Notes under the pieces: model-generated
Told to the model about the DNA's origin: nothing
What the model saw: only the letters and a program-made list of their open reading frames with translations
Databases searched by the model: none
Source of the DNA: Serpens sp035497635
Lineage (GTDB): Bacteria; Pseudomonadota; Gammaproteobacteria; Pseudomonadales; Pseudomonadaceae
Length of the DNA stretch: 19,362 bases
NCBI GenBank assembly: GCA_035497635.1
Contig: DATJDB010000210.1
Coordinates: forward strand, 1 to 19,362
Direction: 5' to 3'
Position numbers and translations under genes: made by a program
Shown here: in pieces, positions 9,033 through 16,314 of the stretch
Numbering within the stretch: the stretch's first letter is position 1
Layout: each line of letters opens with the position of its first letter

Positions 9033-10223
9033 ATGAGTTTGTTCTCCGCAGTAGAAATGGCACCGCGCGACCCTATCCTGGGCCTCAACGAAGCGTTCAA
9101 TGCCGATACCCGCACCAGCAAGATCAACCTGGGCGTGGGTGTGTACTACAACGAAGAAGGCCGAATTCCGCTGCTCAAGGCCGTTGCCGAGGCCGAAAAG
9201 GCCCGTCTGGCCGCTCACGCCCCGCGCGGCTATCTGCCGATCGAAGGGCTTTCCAGCTACGACAGTGCCGTGCAGAAGATGCTGTTCGGCGCCGACTCCT
9301 CCCTGCTGGCCGAGGCCCGCGTGGTCACCACCCAGTCGCTGGGCGGTACCGGTGCCCTGAAGATCGGCGCCGACTTCCTCAAGCGCCTGCTGCCGGACGC
9401 CACCGTGGCGATCAGCAACCCGAGCTGGGAAAACCACCGCGCATTGTTTGAATCCGCCGGCTTTCCGGTACAGAAATATAGCTATTACGACGCCGCCACC
9501 CAGGGCGTGAACCGCGCCGGCATGCTGGCCGACCTGAAGGCCCTGCCGGCCCGCTCGATCATCGTGCTGCATGCCTGCTGCCACAACCCGACCGGCGTGG
9601 ACCTGAACCTGGACGGCTGGAAAGCCGTGCTGGACGTGCTGCGCGAGCGCGAACACGTGCCGTTCCTGGACATCGCCTACCAGGGTTTCGGTGACGGCAT
9701 CGAGCAAGATGCCGAAGCGGTTCGCCTGTTCGCCGAATCCGGCCTGTCGTTCTTCGTCTCCAGCTCCTTCTCCAAGTCCTTCTCGCTGTATGGCGAGCGC
9801 GTTGGCGCCCTGTCCATCGTCACCGACTCGAAGGAAGAGGCCGCGCGCGTGCTATCGCAGGTCAAGCGCGTGATCCGCACCAACTATTCCAACCCGCCGA
9901 CCCACGGCGCCACCGTGGTCGGCAATGTGCTGAACAGCCCCGAGCTGCGCAGCCTGTGGGAAGCCGAGCTGACCGAGATGCGCGAGCGCATCCGTGCCAT
10001 GCGCCAGTCCATGGTGCGGGGTCTGGCCGACAGCGGCCGCGACTTCGGCTTCGTGGCTCGCCAGCGCGGCATGTTCTCCTACTCGGGCCTCTCCCCCGAA
10101 CAGGTGGAACGCCTGCGCGTCGAGTTCGGCATCTACGCCGTCGGCACCGGGCGCATCTGCGTGGCCGCGCTGAACCAGAACAACATCGGCCGTGTCGTGG
10201 AAGCCATCAAGGCCGTGATCTGA
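9033..10223 (+). CDS. tyrB: Aromatic/aspartate-type amino acid aminotransferase
   Basis: A PLP-dependent class I aminotransferase of the AspC/TyrB subgroup, 396 residues, cytoplasmic. Visible active-site features: the HNPTG motif (184-188, Asn185), D213 and Y216 in FLDIAYQGF, the Schiff-base lysine K248 in SSSFSKSFSLYGERVG, and R256. The N-terminus MSLFSAVEMAPRDPILGLNEAF is that of the Pseudomonas gene beside uvrB (PA3139). The family exchanges amino groups between aspartate or aromatic amino acids and 2-oxoglutarate. Substrate preference cannot be read from sequence, so tyrB is a label of convenience and aspC-like is equally possible. It is divergent from uvrB and followed by a clear terminator. 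Confidence 0.9.
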   Translation: MSLFSAVEMAPRDPILGLNEAFNADTRTSKINLGVGVYYNEEGRIPLLKAVAEAEKARLAAHAPRGYLPIEGLSSYDSAVQKMLFGADSSLLAEARVVTTQSLGGTGALKIGADFLKRLLPDATVAISNPSWENHRALFESAGFPVQKYSYYDAATQGVNRAGMLADLKALPARSIIVLHACCHNPTGVDLNLDGWKAVLDVLREREHVPFLDIAYQGFGDGIEQDAEAVRLFAESGLSFFVSSSFSKSFSLYGERVGALSIVTDSKEEAARVLSQVKRVIRTNYSNPPTHGATVVGNVLNSPELRSLWEAELTEMRERIRAMRQSMVRGLADSGRDFGFVARQRGMFSYSGLSPEQVERLRVEFGIYAVGTGRICVAALNQNNIGRVVEAIKAVI

Positions 10224-10230
10224 CCACGCG

Positions 10231-10257
10231 GGCCGGCGATGCCGGCCTTGCTGTTTT
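10231..10257 (+). terminator. Aminotransferase gene terminator
   Basis: A 7-bp stem, GGCCGGC with GCCGGCC, around GAT, followed by the T-rich tail TTGCTGTTTT, 7 bp after the stop. The tail runs straight into the TGTAGGGCGG end of a REPIN-like element. Confidence 0.85.
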
Positions 10258-10402
10258 GTAGGGCGGTCAAGGCTTCGCCTTGGCCGCCGGAGGCCTCGGC
10301 GCATGCCGCAGCGGCGGCCGGGAAAAGCGCCGACCGCCCTCGACGACTTCCACAAAGACGACGGCGCCACCCTGGCGGCCAGAACAGCGCTGACCGCCCT
10401 GC
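10258..10402. repeat. REPIN-like cluster of three GTAGGGCGG palindromes
   Basis: The left palindrome (10262-10288) is a 12-bp stem with a TTC loop and one G-T pair, beginning GTAGGGCGGTC. A facing right half ends GACCGCCCTCG near 10342. A second right half (GGCGGCCA ... TGACCGCC) lies at about 10374-10399. The order is left-right-right, as in the cluster before uvrB. It fills much of the gap between the aminotransferase and DUF6746-like genes. Confidence 0.75.
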
Positions 10403-10429
10403 CAATCGATTTCAACTTTTTCTTGATTT

Positions 10430-10453
10430 AATGCAAGGCGTTCGCATTTGCAT
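10430..10453. promoter_or_regulatory. Dyad upstream of the DUF6746-like gene
   Basis: An AT-rich segment after the REPIN contains AATGC-N9-GCATT (10430-10448) and the overlapping ATGCAA-N11-TTGCAT (10431-10453), about 40-65 bp before the ATG. It is a possible operator or promoter region for the downstream gene; the regulator is unknown and it does not fit a Fur box. Confidence 0.3.
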
Positions 10454-10494
10454 GGGATTAACGTATACGCACATTTCCCATCCGAGACGCCACC

Positions 10495-10869
10495 ATGAAC
10501 GCAATCGCCCGCACCGTCGCCTTCACTCTCGCCACCTGCCTGTCCGCCGGCGCCCTGGCCGACGACGATCGCATCAAGCATGCCAAGGGCTTGCCCGCGC
10601 CGACCCTGGCCGAAGCGGTGAGCAATCTGAACAGCCATAATGCCAAGCTGGCGCAACTGCTGGAGCAGCCGCTGACGGCCCAGCGCATGGATGAAGCGCA
10701 CCTGCTCAGCTACACGCTGGAAAATGCCCTCAAGCGCATCGACGCGGATCTGGACGCCATCGCCGAAGCCCTGGAAGCCATGCACATTGCTTCGGAAAGC
10801 AATGATCCGCAGACGGTGAAACAGCAGGGTCAGGCGTATCTGGATGGCATTCGTCCGCTGCTGCGCTGA
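10495..10869 (+). CDS. Small periplasmic helical protein, DUF6746-like
   Basis: 124 residues with a signal peptide (MNAIARTVAFTLATCLSAG) and probable cleavage after ALA at residue 20. The mature part is predicted helical: heptad-like runs around APTLAEAVSNLNSHNAKLAQLL, DEAHLLSYTLENALKRID and DADLDAIAEALEAMHIASES would suit a small three- or four-helix bundle. I associate the pattern (AEAV, N-AKLAQLL, SYTLENAL, LEAMHIASE) with the DUF6746 family of Pseudomonas and relatives, whose function is unknown. It has its own AT-rich upstream region and is separated from the aminotransferase gene by a terminator and REPIN cluster. No metal ligands or cysteines remain in the mature part. Confidence 0.7.
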   Translation: MNAIARTVAFTLATCLSAGALADDDRIKHAKGLPAPTLAEAVSNLNSHNAKLAQLLEQPLTAQRMDEAHLLSYTLENALKRIDADLDAIAEALEAMHIASESNDPQTVKQQGQAYLDGIRPLLR

Positions 10870-11013
10870 AAGCCGCAGGGGATTTAGCCGCAACCGGGGG
10901 CAGCCTGCCACGGCCCCCAAGCCCCTCGGTCTTGAACAGAATTACGATGCCATGCTTGCCCGGGGCGCGGTTGATCTGCGAACGTCAGCGGCCTTCGCTT
11001 ACGGAAGTCCGCC

Positions 11014-11658
11014 ATGTACGTCCCCGCGCATTTCGCCGAGCAGCGCCTCGATGAGCTACATGCCCTGATCCGCCAGTACCCGCTGGGCATCCTGGTCAAC
11101 CAGGGCGCAGGCGGGCTGGATGCCAATCACCTGCCCTTTGAATTGCTCACCGAAGCGAGCCAGCCGGATCGCCTGCTGGCGCATGTGGCGCGGGCTAATC
11201 CGCTCTGGCAGGAGATTTCCGATGGTGCCGAGGTGCTGGTGATCTTCCGGGCCGAGGAGTCTTACATCTCACCCAACTGGTACCCGAGCAAGCACGAAAC
11301 CCACCGGCTGGTGCCCACCTGGAACTACCGCGTCGTGCATGCCCATGGCCGCCTTCGTATCCGCGACGATGCGCGCTTCGTGCGCGGCATGGTCGCCCGC
11401 CTGACCCGCACCCATGAAGCGCGCCTGGCGCAGGAAAAGCCCTGGAAGATGACCGACGCCAGCCCGGAATACATCGACTCGATGCTGGCCGCCATTGTCG
11501 GTCTGGAGATCGAGAGCGTGCGCCTGGAAGGCAAGGCCAAGCTCAGCCAGAACCGTGAGTCCCGCGACCTCCAGGGCGCGGCCGAACAGCTTTGCCGGCA
11601 CGGTCAGGAGGCGCTGGCCGCGCAGATGCTGGCCGCCGTTGCCGACCCGGCAAACTAG
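11014..11658 (+). CDS. PaiB-type FMN-binding negative transcriptional regulator family protein
   Basis: 214 residues, with the start MYVPAHFAEQ typical of the PaiB/FMN-binding split-barrel family. Family features include GILVNQ (27-32), LDANHLPFEL, the ISPNWYPSK segment, VPTWNYRVVHAHG, and a C-terminal LEGKAKLSQNR that I recognise from PaiB proteins. GGAAG lies 7 bp before the ATG. PaiB of Bacillus subtilis was described as a repressor of protease and sporulation genes, but many members are probably flavin-binding proteins without DNA-binding activity, so the regulator name should be read cautiously. A SulP transporter follows in the same direction after 94 bp, so co-transcription is possible. 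Confidence 0.88.
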   Translation: MYVPAHFAEQRLDELHALIRQYPLGILVNQGAGGLDANHLPFELLTEASQPDRLLAHVARANPLWQEISDGAEVLVIFRAEESYISPNWYPSKHETHRLVPTWNYRVVHAHGRLRIRDDARFVRGMVARLTRTHEARLAQEKPWKMTDASPEYIDSMLAAIVGLEIESVRLEGKAKLSQNRESRDLQGAAEQLCRHGQEALAAQMLAAVADPAN

Positions 11659-11752
11659 GCGTACCGCGCCCCATCCTTTACCATCCGCGCGGTTCCCGCC
11701 CCGCCCGCCGCCATCCGCTGGCTACGGCGCCATCGTTTTTTTCAGGTATGTC

Positions 11753-13192
11753 ATGAAACTTGCTCGCTTCCGCGCCGATGTCCTGGCCGGACTCACCACC
11801 TCGTTTGCCCTGGTGCCCGAGTGCATCGCCTTCGCCCTGGTGGCACAGGTCAATCCGCTGATGGGCCTGTACGGCGCCTTCATCATTTGCACCATTACCG
11901 CCTTGTTTGGTGGCCGACCGGGGATGGTGTCCGGTGCGGCCGGCTCGATGGCCGTGGTGATCATCGCCCTGGTGATCGAACATGGCGCCCAATACCTGCT
12001 GGCCACCGTGCTGCTCAGCGGCCTGCTGATGGTGCTGTTCGGCGTACTGCGCCTCGGCAAGCTGATTCGCATGGTGCCGCACCCGGTAATGCTCGGTTTC
12101 GTGAATGGCCTGGCGATCGTCATCGCCCTTTCCCAGCTCGAGCATTTCAAGGTGAACGATCTGTGGATGACCGGCCCGAGCCTTTACTGGATGCTGGGGC
12201 TGATCGCCGCCACCATGCTGATCGTCTATGTGCTGCCGCGCCTGACCCGCATCGTTCCTTCGGCACTGGCCGCGATTCTATGTCTGGGTGCGGCAACCTG
12301 GTTCTTTGCGCTGCCGACCCGCACTTTGGGCGACATGGCGCCGCTGGCCGGCGGGCTGCCGAGCCTGGCCTGGCCGGACATTCCCTGGAATCTGGATACC
12401 CTGGCCATCATCGCGCCCTATGCCGTGCTGATGGCCCTGGTCGGCCTGCTGGAAACCCTGCTGACCCTCAACCTCACCGATGAGATCACCCAGAGCCGTG
12501 GCCATACCAACCGTGAGTGCGTGGCGCTGGGCGCGGCCAATGTCACCTCGGGCCTGTGCGGCGGCATGGGCGGCTGCGCGATGATCGGCCAGACCATGAT
12601 CAACCTCGGCTCCGGTGGCCGCGGGCGACTGTCCGGCGTGGTGGCCGGGGTGATGATTCTGCTCTACGTGCTGTTCCTCTCGCCGCTGATCGAGCAGATC
12701 CCGCTGGCCGCGCTGGTCGGCGTGATGTTCGTGGTAGCGCAGCAGACCTTCGCCTGGGCCTCGCTGCGGGTGATGAATCGCGTGCCGCGCAACGATGCGC
12801 TGGTGATCGTCGCGGTGACCATCATCACGGTGTTCACCGACCTGGCGATGGCCGTGCTGTGCGGCATCGTCATCGCCGCATTGAACTTCGCCTGGCAACA
12901 GGGCCGCGAGCTGTACGCGGACAGTCGCGACGAGGCCGATGGCAGCAAGTTCTACCTGCCGCACGGCACGCTGTTCTTCGCCTCGACAACCCGCTTTCTT
13001 GAGCTGTTCGACCCGGCCAATGATCCCCAGCAGGTGACGCTGGACTGCAAGCGCCTGAGCTTCGTGGACTACTCGGCAATCGAAGCCCTCAAGGTGCTGC
13101 GCGACCGCTACGCCCGCGCCGGCAAGCAGCTGCGGGTGATGCACCTGTCGGAACGCTGCAAACAATTGCTGCGCCGCGCCGGGCAGGACTGA
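11753..13192 (+). CDS. SulP/SLC26 family inorganic anion transporter
   Basis: A 479-residue inner-membrane carrier. The N-terminal conserved block (AGLTTSFALVPECIAFALVAQVNPLMGLYGAF, about residues 12-43, given here in outline) and GRPGMVSGAAGSM are SulP signatures; many hydrophobic spans run to about residue 385. The cytoplasmic C-terminal STAS domain is short, with VTLDCKRLSFVDYSAIEAL near residue 425. SulP proteins carry sulfate, bicarbonate, dicarboxylates or other anions, and the substrate cannot be read here. The ATG at 11753 has CAGG 8 bp upstream; the frame extends upstream over the paiB-like gene without homology. It is convergent with the HIT gene, across a REPIN-rich gap. Confidence 0.9.
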   Translation: MKLARFRADVLAGLTTSFALVPECIAFALVAQVNPLMGLYGAFIICTITALFGGRPGMVSGAAGSMAVVIIALVIEHGAQYLLATVLLSGLLMVLFGVLRLGKLIRMVPHPVMLGFVNGLAIVIALSQLEHFKVNDLWMTGPSLYWMLGLIAATMLIVYVLPRLTRIVPSALAAILCLGAATWFFALPTRTLGDMAPLAGGLPSLAWPDIPWNLDTLAIIAPYAVLMALVGLLETLLTLNLTDEITQSRGHTNRECVALGAANVTSGLCGGMGGCAMIGQTMINLGSGGRGRLSGVVAGVMILLYVLFLSPLIEQIPLAALVGVMFVVAQQTFAWASLRVMNRVPRNDALVIVAVTIITVFTDLAMAVLCGIVIAALNFAWQQGRELYADSRDEADGSKFYLPHGTLFFASTTRFLELFDPANDPQQVTLDCKRLSFVDYSAIEALKVLRDRYARAGKQLRVMHLSERCKQLLRRAGQD

Positions 13193-13209
13193 TCAACACC
13201 ACCTCGGAC

Positions 13210-13414
13210 CGTAGGGCGGACAACGCTTTTTATCCGCCATTGCTCCACCCGACGCCCGACGCTGGGTAGGAAAGCACTGCCATCCTATTGCTACATTGAC
13301 GCCAGCCCCGAAGCGTAGGGCGGACAACGTTTTTCATGTCCGCCATGCCCCCCGCACGACGCCCGACGGCGGGCAGGAATGCGCTGCCCGCCCTACGTTC
13401 GTTGACGTCAGCCC
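13210..13414. repeat. Two tandem GTAGGGCGGACAACG REPIN-like units (about 104-bp period)
   Basis: Unit A starts at 13210 and unit B at 13314; both begin CGTAGGGCGGACAACG and end TTGACG(C/T)CAGCCC. Unit B is a complete doublet: left hairpin GGCGGACA/TGTCCGCC (13319-13344), right hairpin GGCGGGCAG/CTGCCCGCC (13368-13392), with terminal repeats GTAGGGCGG and CCGCCCTAC (13315-13396). In unit A the right half has decayed. Unit B runs into the HIT gene stop codon. Confidence 0.85.
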
Positions 13415-13845
13415 GCCAGGCACTTGGCCAGGCGTTCCTGCAAGTCTTTCAGATCGGCTTCATCGGCCTTTTGCGCCGCGTGCACACCCAGCCCCTGCCC
13501 TTCATAGCGCGGCACGATGTGGAAGTGGATATGGAACACGGTCTGCCCGGCCGGGGCGCCGTTGAACTGGGCGATCTGAATGCCGGCCGGCGCCAGTTCC
13601 TCGGCCACGGCTCGCGCCACCTTCTGGGTCGCCAGGGTCACCTTGCACAGGTTGTCCGCATCGATTTCCAGCAGGTTGCGCGCCGCCGCCTGCTTCGGGA
13701 TGACCAGTGTGTGGCCACGGGACTGCGGGAACAGGTCGAGGAACGCCAGCACGTCCTCGTCCTCGTACACCTTGTAGCAGGGGGCCTCGCCACGAATGAT
13801 CTTGGCGAAGATGTTCTGGGCGTCGTAGTCGCCGTGCAGGCTCAT
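13408..13845 (-). CDS. HIT family protein (histidine triad nucleotide-binding)
   Basis: 145 residues. The histidine triad FHIHFHIVP places H105, H107 and H109 in the HxHxHxxP motif used by HIT nucleotide hydrolases and transferases. The N-terminal FAKIIRGEAPCYKVYEDE and FLDLFPQSRGHTLVIPK are typical of the Hint/HinT-like branch. The substrate is unknown; such proteins usually hydrolyse purine nucleoside phosphoramidates or dinucleoside polyphosphates. A strong Shine-Dalgarno (AAGGAGAG, 7 bp spacing) fixes the ATG at 13845. It is divergent from the nitroreductase gene (153 bp between starts) and convergent with sulP. Confidence 0.93.
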   Translation of the reverse strand: MSLHGDYDAQNIFAKIIRGEAPCYKVYEDEDVLAFLDLFPQSRGHTLVIPKQAAARNLLEIDADNLCKVTLATQKVARAVAEELAPAGIQIAQFNGAPAGQTVFHIHFHIVPRYEGQGLGVHAAQKADEADLKDLQERLAKCLAG

Positions 13846-13998
13846 CAGGGACTCTCCTTGAGCGGTTGTCAGTGGCTGGAAAGATACCGGCTTGCGCGTC
13901 GTCAGGCACGGATTGCGCACAGCAACGCGGGCTACAGACTGGCAGACCCTCCGGCTTTTTGCGTTAATCCCGGTTTTTCCGCATGCCCAGGAGTATTC

Positions 13999-14583
13999 AT
14001 GAGCAACAATCGACAGGCGCAGCATCCCATCGCCGCCAGCTTTATCGGTCGCTGGTCGCCCCGCGCCTTCAACGGCCAGACCGTCAGCCAGGAGCAAATG
14101 AATGCGCTGTTCGAGGCGGCACGCTGGGCGCCATCGGCGATGAATGTGCAGCCGTGGCGCTTCTGCTATGCGCTCAAAGGCACGCCGCTATTCGAACGGT
14201 TCGTGGACCTGCTGGCCGAAGGCAATCAGGTCTGGGCGAGGCACGCCGGAGCGCTGGTGGCGGTGCTGTCCGCCACCACCTACGTAGGCAGCGATGGCAG
14301 CGAAAAACCCTTCGCCAGCCATGCCTTCGATGCCGGCGCCGCCTGGATGAGCCTGGCGCTGCAGGCCCAGCAGATGGGGCTGATCACCCATGCCATGGGC
14401 GGCTTCGACAATGGGCGTGCGCGGGACTACCTGCAGGTGCCGGAAAACATGGCAATCAACGCCTTCATCGCCATCGGCTATCAGGGCGACGCCGCGCAAC
14501 TACCGGCAGCGCTGCAGGCCCGCGAACAGGCCAGCGATCGTCAGCCACAGGAACAGTGGACCTTCCAGGGCCCGCTGGCCTGA
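13999..14583 (+). CDS. Nitroreductase family protein
   Basis: A 194-residue FMN-dependent oxidoreductase-like protein. The N-terminal WSPRAFNGQTVSQEQM and ARWAPSAMNVQPWRF (about residues 42-56) are the flavin phosphate-binding and isoalloxazine-binding segments of the nitroreductase fold. GAAWMSLALQAQQMGLITHAMGGFD and the terminal INAFIAIGYQGD complete the family pattern. The start ATG has AGGAG 6 bp upstream. The natural substrate is unknown; the family reduces nitro compounds, quinones or flavins. Its TGA is followed 4 bp later by the rnz ATG, indicating an operon. Confidence 0.9.
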   Translation: MSNNRQAQHPIAASFIGRWSPRAFNGQTVSQEQMNALFEAARWAPSAMNVQPWRFCYALKGTPLFERFVDLLAEGNQVWARHAGALVAVLSATTYVGSDGSEKPFASHAFDAGAAWMSLALQAQQMGLITHAMGGFDNGRARDYLQVPENMAINAFIAIGYQGDAAQLPAALQAREQASDRQPQEQWTFQGPLA

Positions 14584-14587
14584 GCCC

Positions 14588-15553
14588 ATGGACCTGCTCT
14601 TTCTCGGCACATCCTCCGGCACACCGACCCGAGCGCGCAATGTCAGCGGGCTCGGGATACTGGAGGAGAACGGCAAGGGCTGGTACCTGATCGATTGCGG
14701 TGAGGGCACACAGCACCAGGTGTTGCGCACGCCGCTGTCGCTGTCGGCGCTGCGCGCCATCTTCATTACGCATGTGCATGGCGATCACTGCTTCGGATTG
14801 CCCGGCCTACTGGCCAGCGCAGCGCTGCAAGGACGCAAGGCGCCGCTGGAAATCATCGCACCGCAAGGCATCGAGTCATGGCTGACCACGACATTCGCCA
14901 TGAGCCAGACCTGGCTGCCCTACCCGCTGATCTTCCATGCGGTCGAAACCCTGCAGGAATGGCGCACCCCGCAGCTACGCGTGCGAGCCACGCCGTTGTC
15001 GCATCGTTCACCGAGCTACGCCTACCGCTTCGAGGAGGCGCGGCCGGATACGACGCTGGATATTGCGCGCCTGGAGCGCGACGGGATACCGCGCGGCCCG
15101 CTGTGGGGCCAACTGGCCCGAGGGTTCGATACTGAGCATGACGGGCGCGTGCTGCGCAGCGAGGAGTATCTGCTGCCGGGCCGGCCACCGCGCGTCATCG
15201 TGGTCGGCGGCGACAACGACACGCCCGCGCTGCTGGCCGAGGCCTGCCGGGGCGCTCAGGTGCTGGTGCATGAAGCGACCTTTACCGAAGCCGCCATCAG
15301 CGAAGCGCGTGGCAGCTTTGGCCACAGCACGGCGGCCGCGGTTGCCGGCTTTGCGCAGGAAATTGGAATTCCGAATCTGGTGCTCACCCATTTCAGCGCG
15401 CGCTACCAGGCGAGTTCGGCGCGCGGCGCGTCCTGCATCGAGGAGATCCGTGCGGAGGCGGCAGGCGCTTACAGCGGACGGCTGTTCCTGGCGGAAGACT
15501 TCGCCCGGCTGCATCTGGACAAGCAAGGAGAGCTGCGGCGCCAAGGGACGTAA
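14588..15553 (+). CDS. rnz: Ribonuclease Z (tRNase Z), metallo-beta-lactamase fold
   Basis: 321 residues, the length of short-form bacterial RNase Z. This zinc endonuclease matures tRNA 3' ends and, in some bacteria, other RNAs. Start LLFLGTSSGTPTRARNVSG and DCGEGTQHQ are characteristic. Metal ligands: HVHGDH (H62, H64, D66, H67), H139 in PLSHRSPS, D209 in VGGDND and H268 in LTHFSARY, plus conserved HEATF (H228) and GHST (H246). All catalytic positions appear intact. There is no good Shine-Dalgarno before the ATG (CTGAGCCC), consistent with translational coupling to the nitroreductase gene 4 bp upstream. It is convergent with the DUF3087 gene. Confidence 0.93.
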   Translation: MDLLFLGTSSGTPTRARNVSGLGILEENGKGWYLIDCGEGTQHQVLRTPLSLSALRAIFITHVHGDHCFGLPGLLASAALQGRKAPLEIIAPQGIESWLTTTFAMSQTWLPYPLIFHAVETLQEWRTPQLRVRATPLSHRSPSYAYRFEEARPDTTLDIARLERDGIPRGPLWGQLARGFDTEHDGRVLRSEEYLLPGRPPRVIVVGGDNDTPALLAEACRGAQVLVHEATFTEAAISEARGSFGHSTAAAVAGFAQEIGIPNLVLTHFSARYQASSARGASCIEEIRAEAAGAYSGRLFLAEDFARLHLDKQGELRRQGT

Positions 15554-15587
15554 TCCAGCGTCCGATCGGCCCGGGGCACGCTTTCCT

Positions 15588-15694
15588 GTAGGGCCGACTT
15601 TACGCCGGCCAGGGGGGTTTGGATTCCGGCCTCGGCTTCGTTTCCACCATCACGTTGGCGCCAGCGGCGGCCAGAAAAACGCTGCCCGCCCTAC
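15588..15694. repeat. Hybrid REPIN-like element between rnz and DUF3087 genes
   Basis: The left end starts GTAGGGCCGAC and continues ACGCCGGCCAGGGG, matching the palindrome at 6637-6661. The right end, GGCGGCCAG ... GCTGCCCGCCCTAC (15666-15694), matches the GTAGGGCGG class at 13368-13396. The outer ends GTAGGGC/GCCCTAC are complementary. Confidence 0.75.
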
Positions 15695-15707
15695 AAATGC
15701 CCCGGCT

Positions 15708-16238
15708 TTACTTGCCGCCGTATTGCTTCACGGCTTCCAGCCAGGCCGGATCGAGGCGGTTCTGCTCGATATCCAACCCCTGCGCTTCCATGGCTGCGCG
15801 ATGCTGGTCGATCTCGCGGACCATCTGGCTGAGCTCGGTGAGATTGCCGTCGAGCTGGTACATCTGGGTCACTCCCTGGTGGTAGAAGCGCAGCAGTTTC
15901 ATCGCTGCGGGATCCCCCGCTTCCACACCGGCCTTGGCCTGATGCATCTGGTTGGTGACGCGCATCAGGCTGCGCTTGAGCCGCCAGCCATACGCCGCCG
16001 GCGCCATCCAGGCCGTGGACCAGAGCTTCAGACGCACGATCGCCACGGTGGCGATCAGGCCGGCCAGCACGCCCAGCAGGTTCCAGCGGAAGTTGTCGCC
16101 GCCCGGTTCGCCGAACAGCTTCACGGCGACGGTCGCCGAGGTCAGCGCCAGCAGCACGAAGATGGCCAGAATGGCCAGGGTGATGGTGCGGGTTTCCTTG
16201 CGATAACGCTCCGGGCTCATGGGCTGGATTTCAAACAT
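15708..16238 (-). CDS. DUF3087 family membrane protein
   Basis: 176 residues. The N-terminus MFEIQPMSPERYRKETR is followed by two hydrophobic spans at about 19-39 and 53-69, with a short loop (FGEPGGDNFRWN) between them. A cytoplasmic helical domain of about 100 residues follows, containing YGWRLKRSLMRVTNQMHQ and MKLLRFYHQGVTQMYQLDGN. I recognise this as DUF3087, found in Pseudomonas and relatives; function unknown. GGGAG lies 10 bp before the ATG. It is downstream of gltX on the same strand, but a terminator lies between them, so it is probably a separate unit. Confidence 0.8.
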   Translation of the reverse strand: MFEIQPMSPERYRKETRTITLAILAIFVLLALTSATVAVKLFGEPGGDNFRWNLLGVLAGLIATVAIVRLKLWSTAWMAPAAYGWRLKRSLMRVTNQMHQAKAGVEAGDPAAMKLLRFYHQGVTQMYQLDGNLTELSQMVREIDQHRAAMEAQGLDIEQNRLDPAWLEAVKQYGGK

Positions 16239-16266
16239 GCGAGACGACTCCCGTACTGCAGTAATG

Positions 16267-16289
16267 AAAAGGGCCAGCGATGCCGGCCC
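16267..16289 (-). terminator. gltX Rho-independent terminator
   Basis: On the minus strand, GGGCCGGC pairs with GCTGGCCC (one G-U pair) around ATC and is followed by TTTT, 25 bp after the gltX TGA. Confidence 0.85.
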
Positions 16290-16314
16290 TCATGAGTCAC
16301 ATGAAAGCGCTGGA

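Noticed and set aside
10420..10494. Fur box upstream of the DUF6746-like gene
   Set aside because: The dyad lacks the repeated GATAAT-type hexamers and matches the consensus poorly.
12278..13165. Minus-strand open frame over sulP
   Set aside because: His/Gln/Gly-rich shadow translation; the plus strand carries the SulP and STAS signatures.
16239..16314. tRNA genes next to gltX
   Set aside because: The short gaps on both sides of gltX (16239-16314 and 17797-17904) show no cloverleaf or T-loop sequence.
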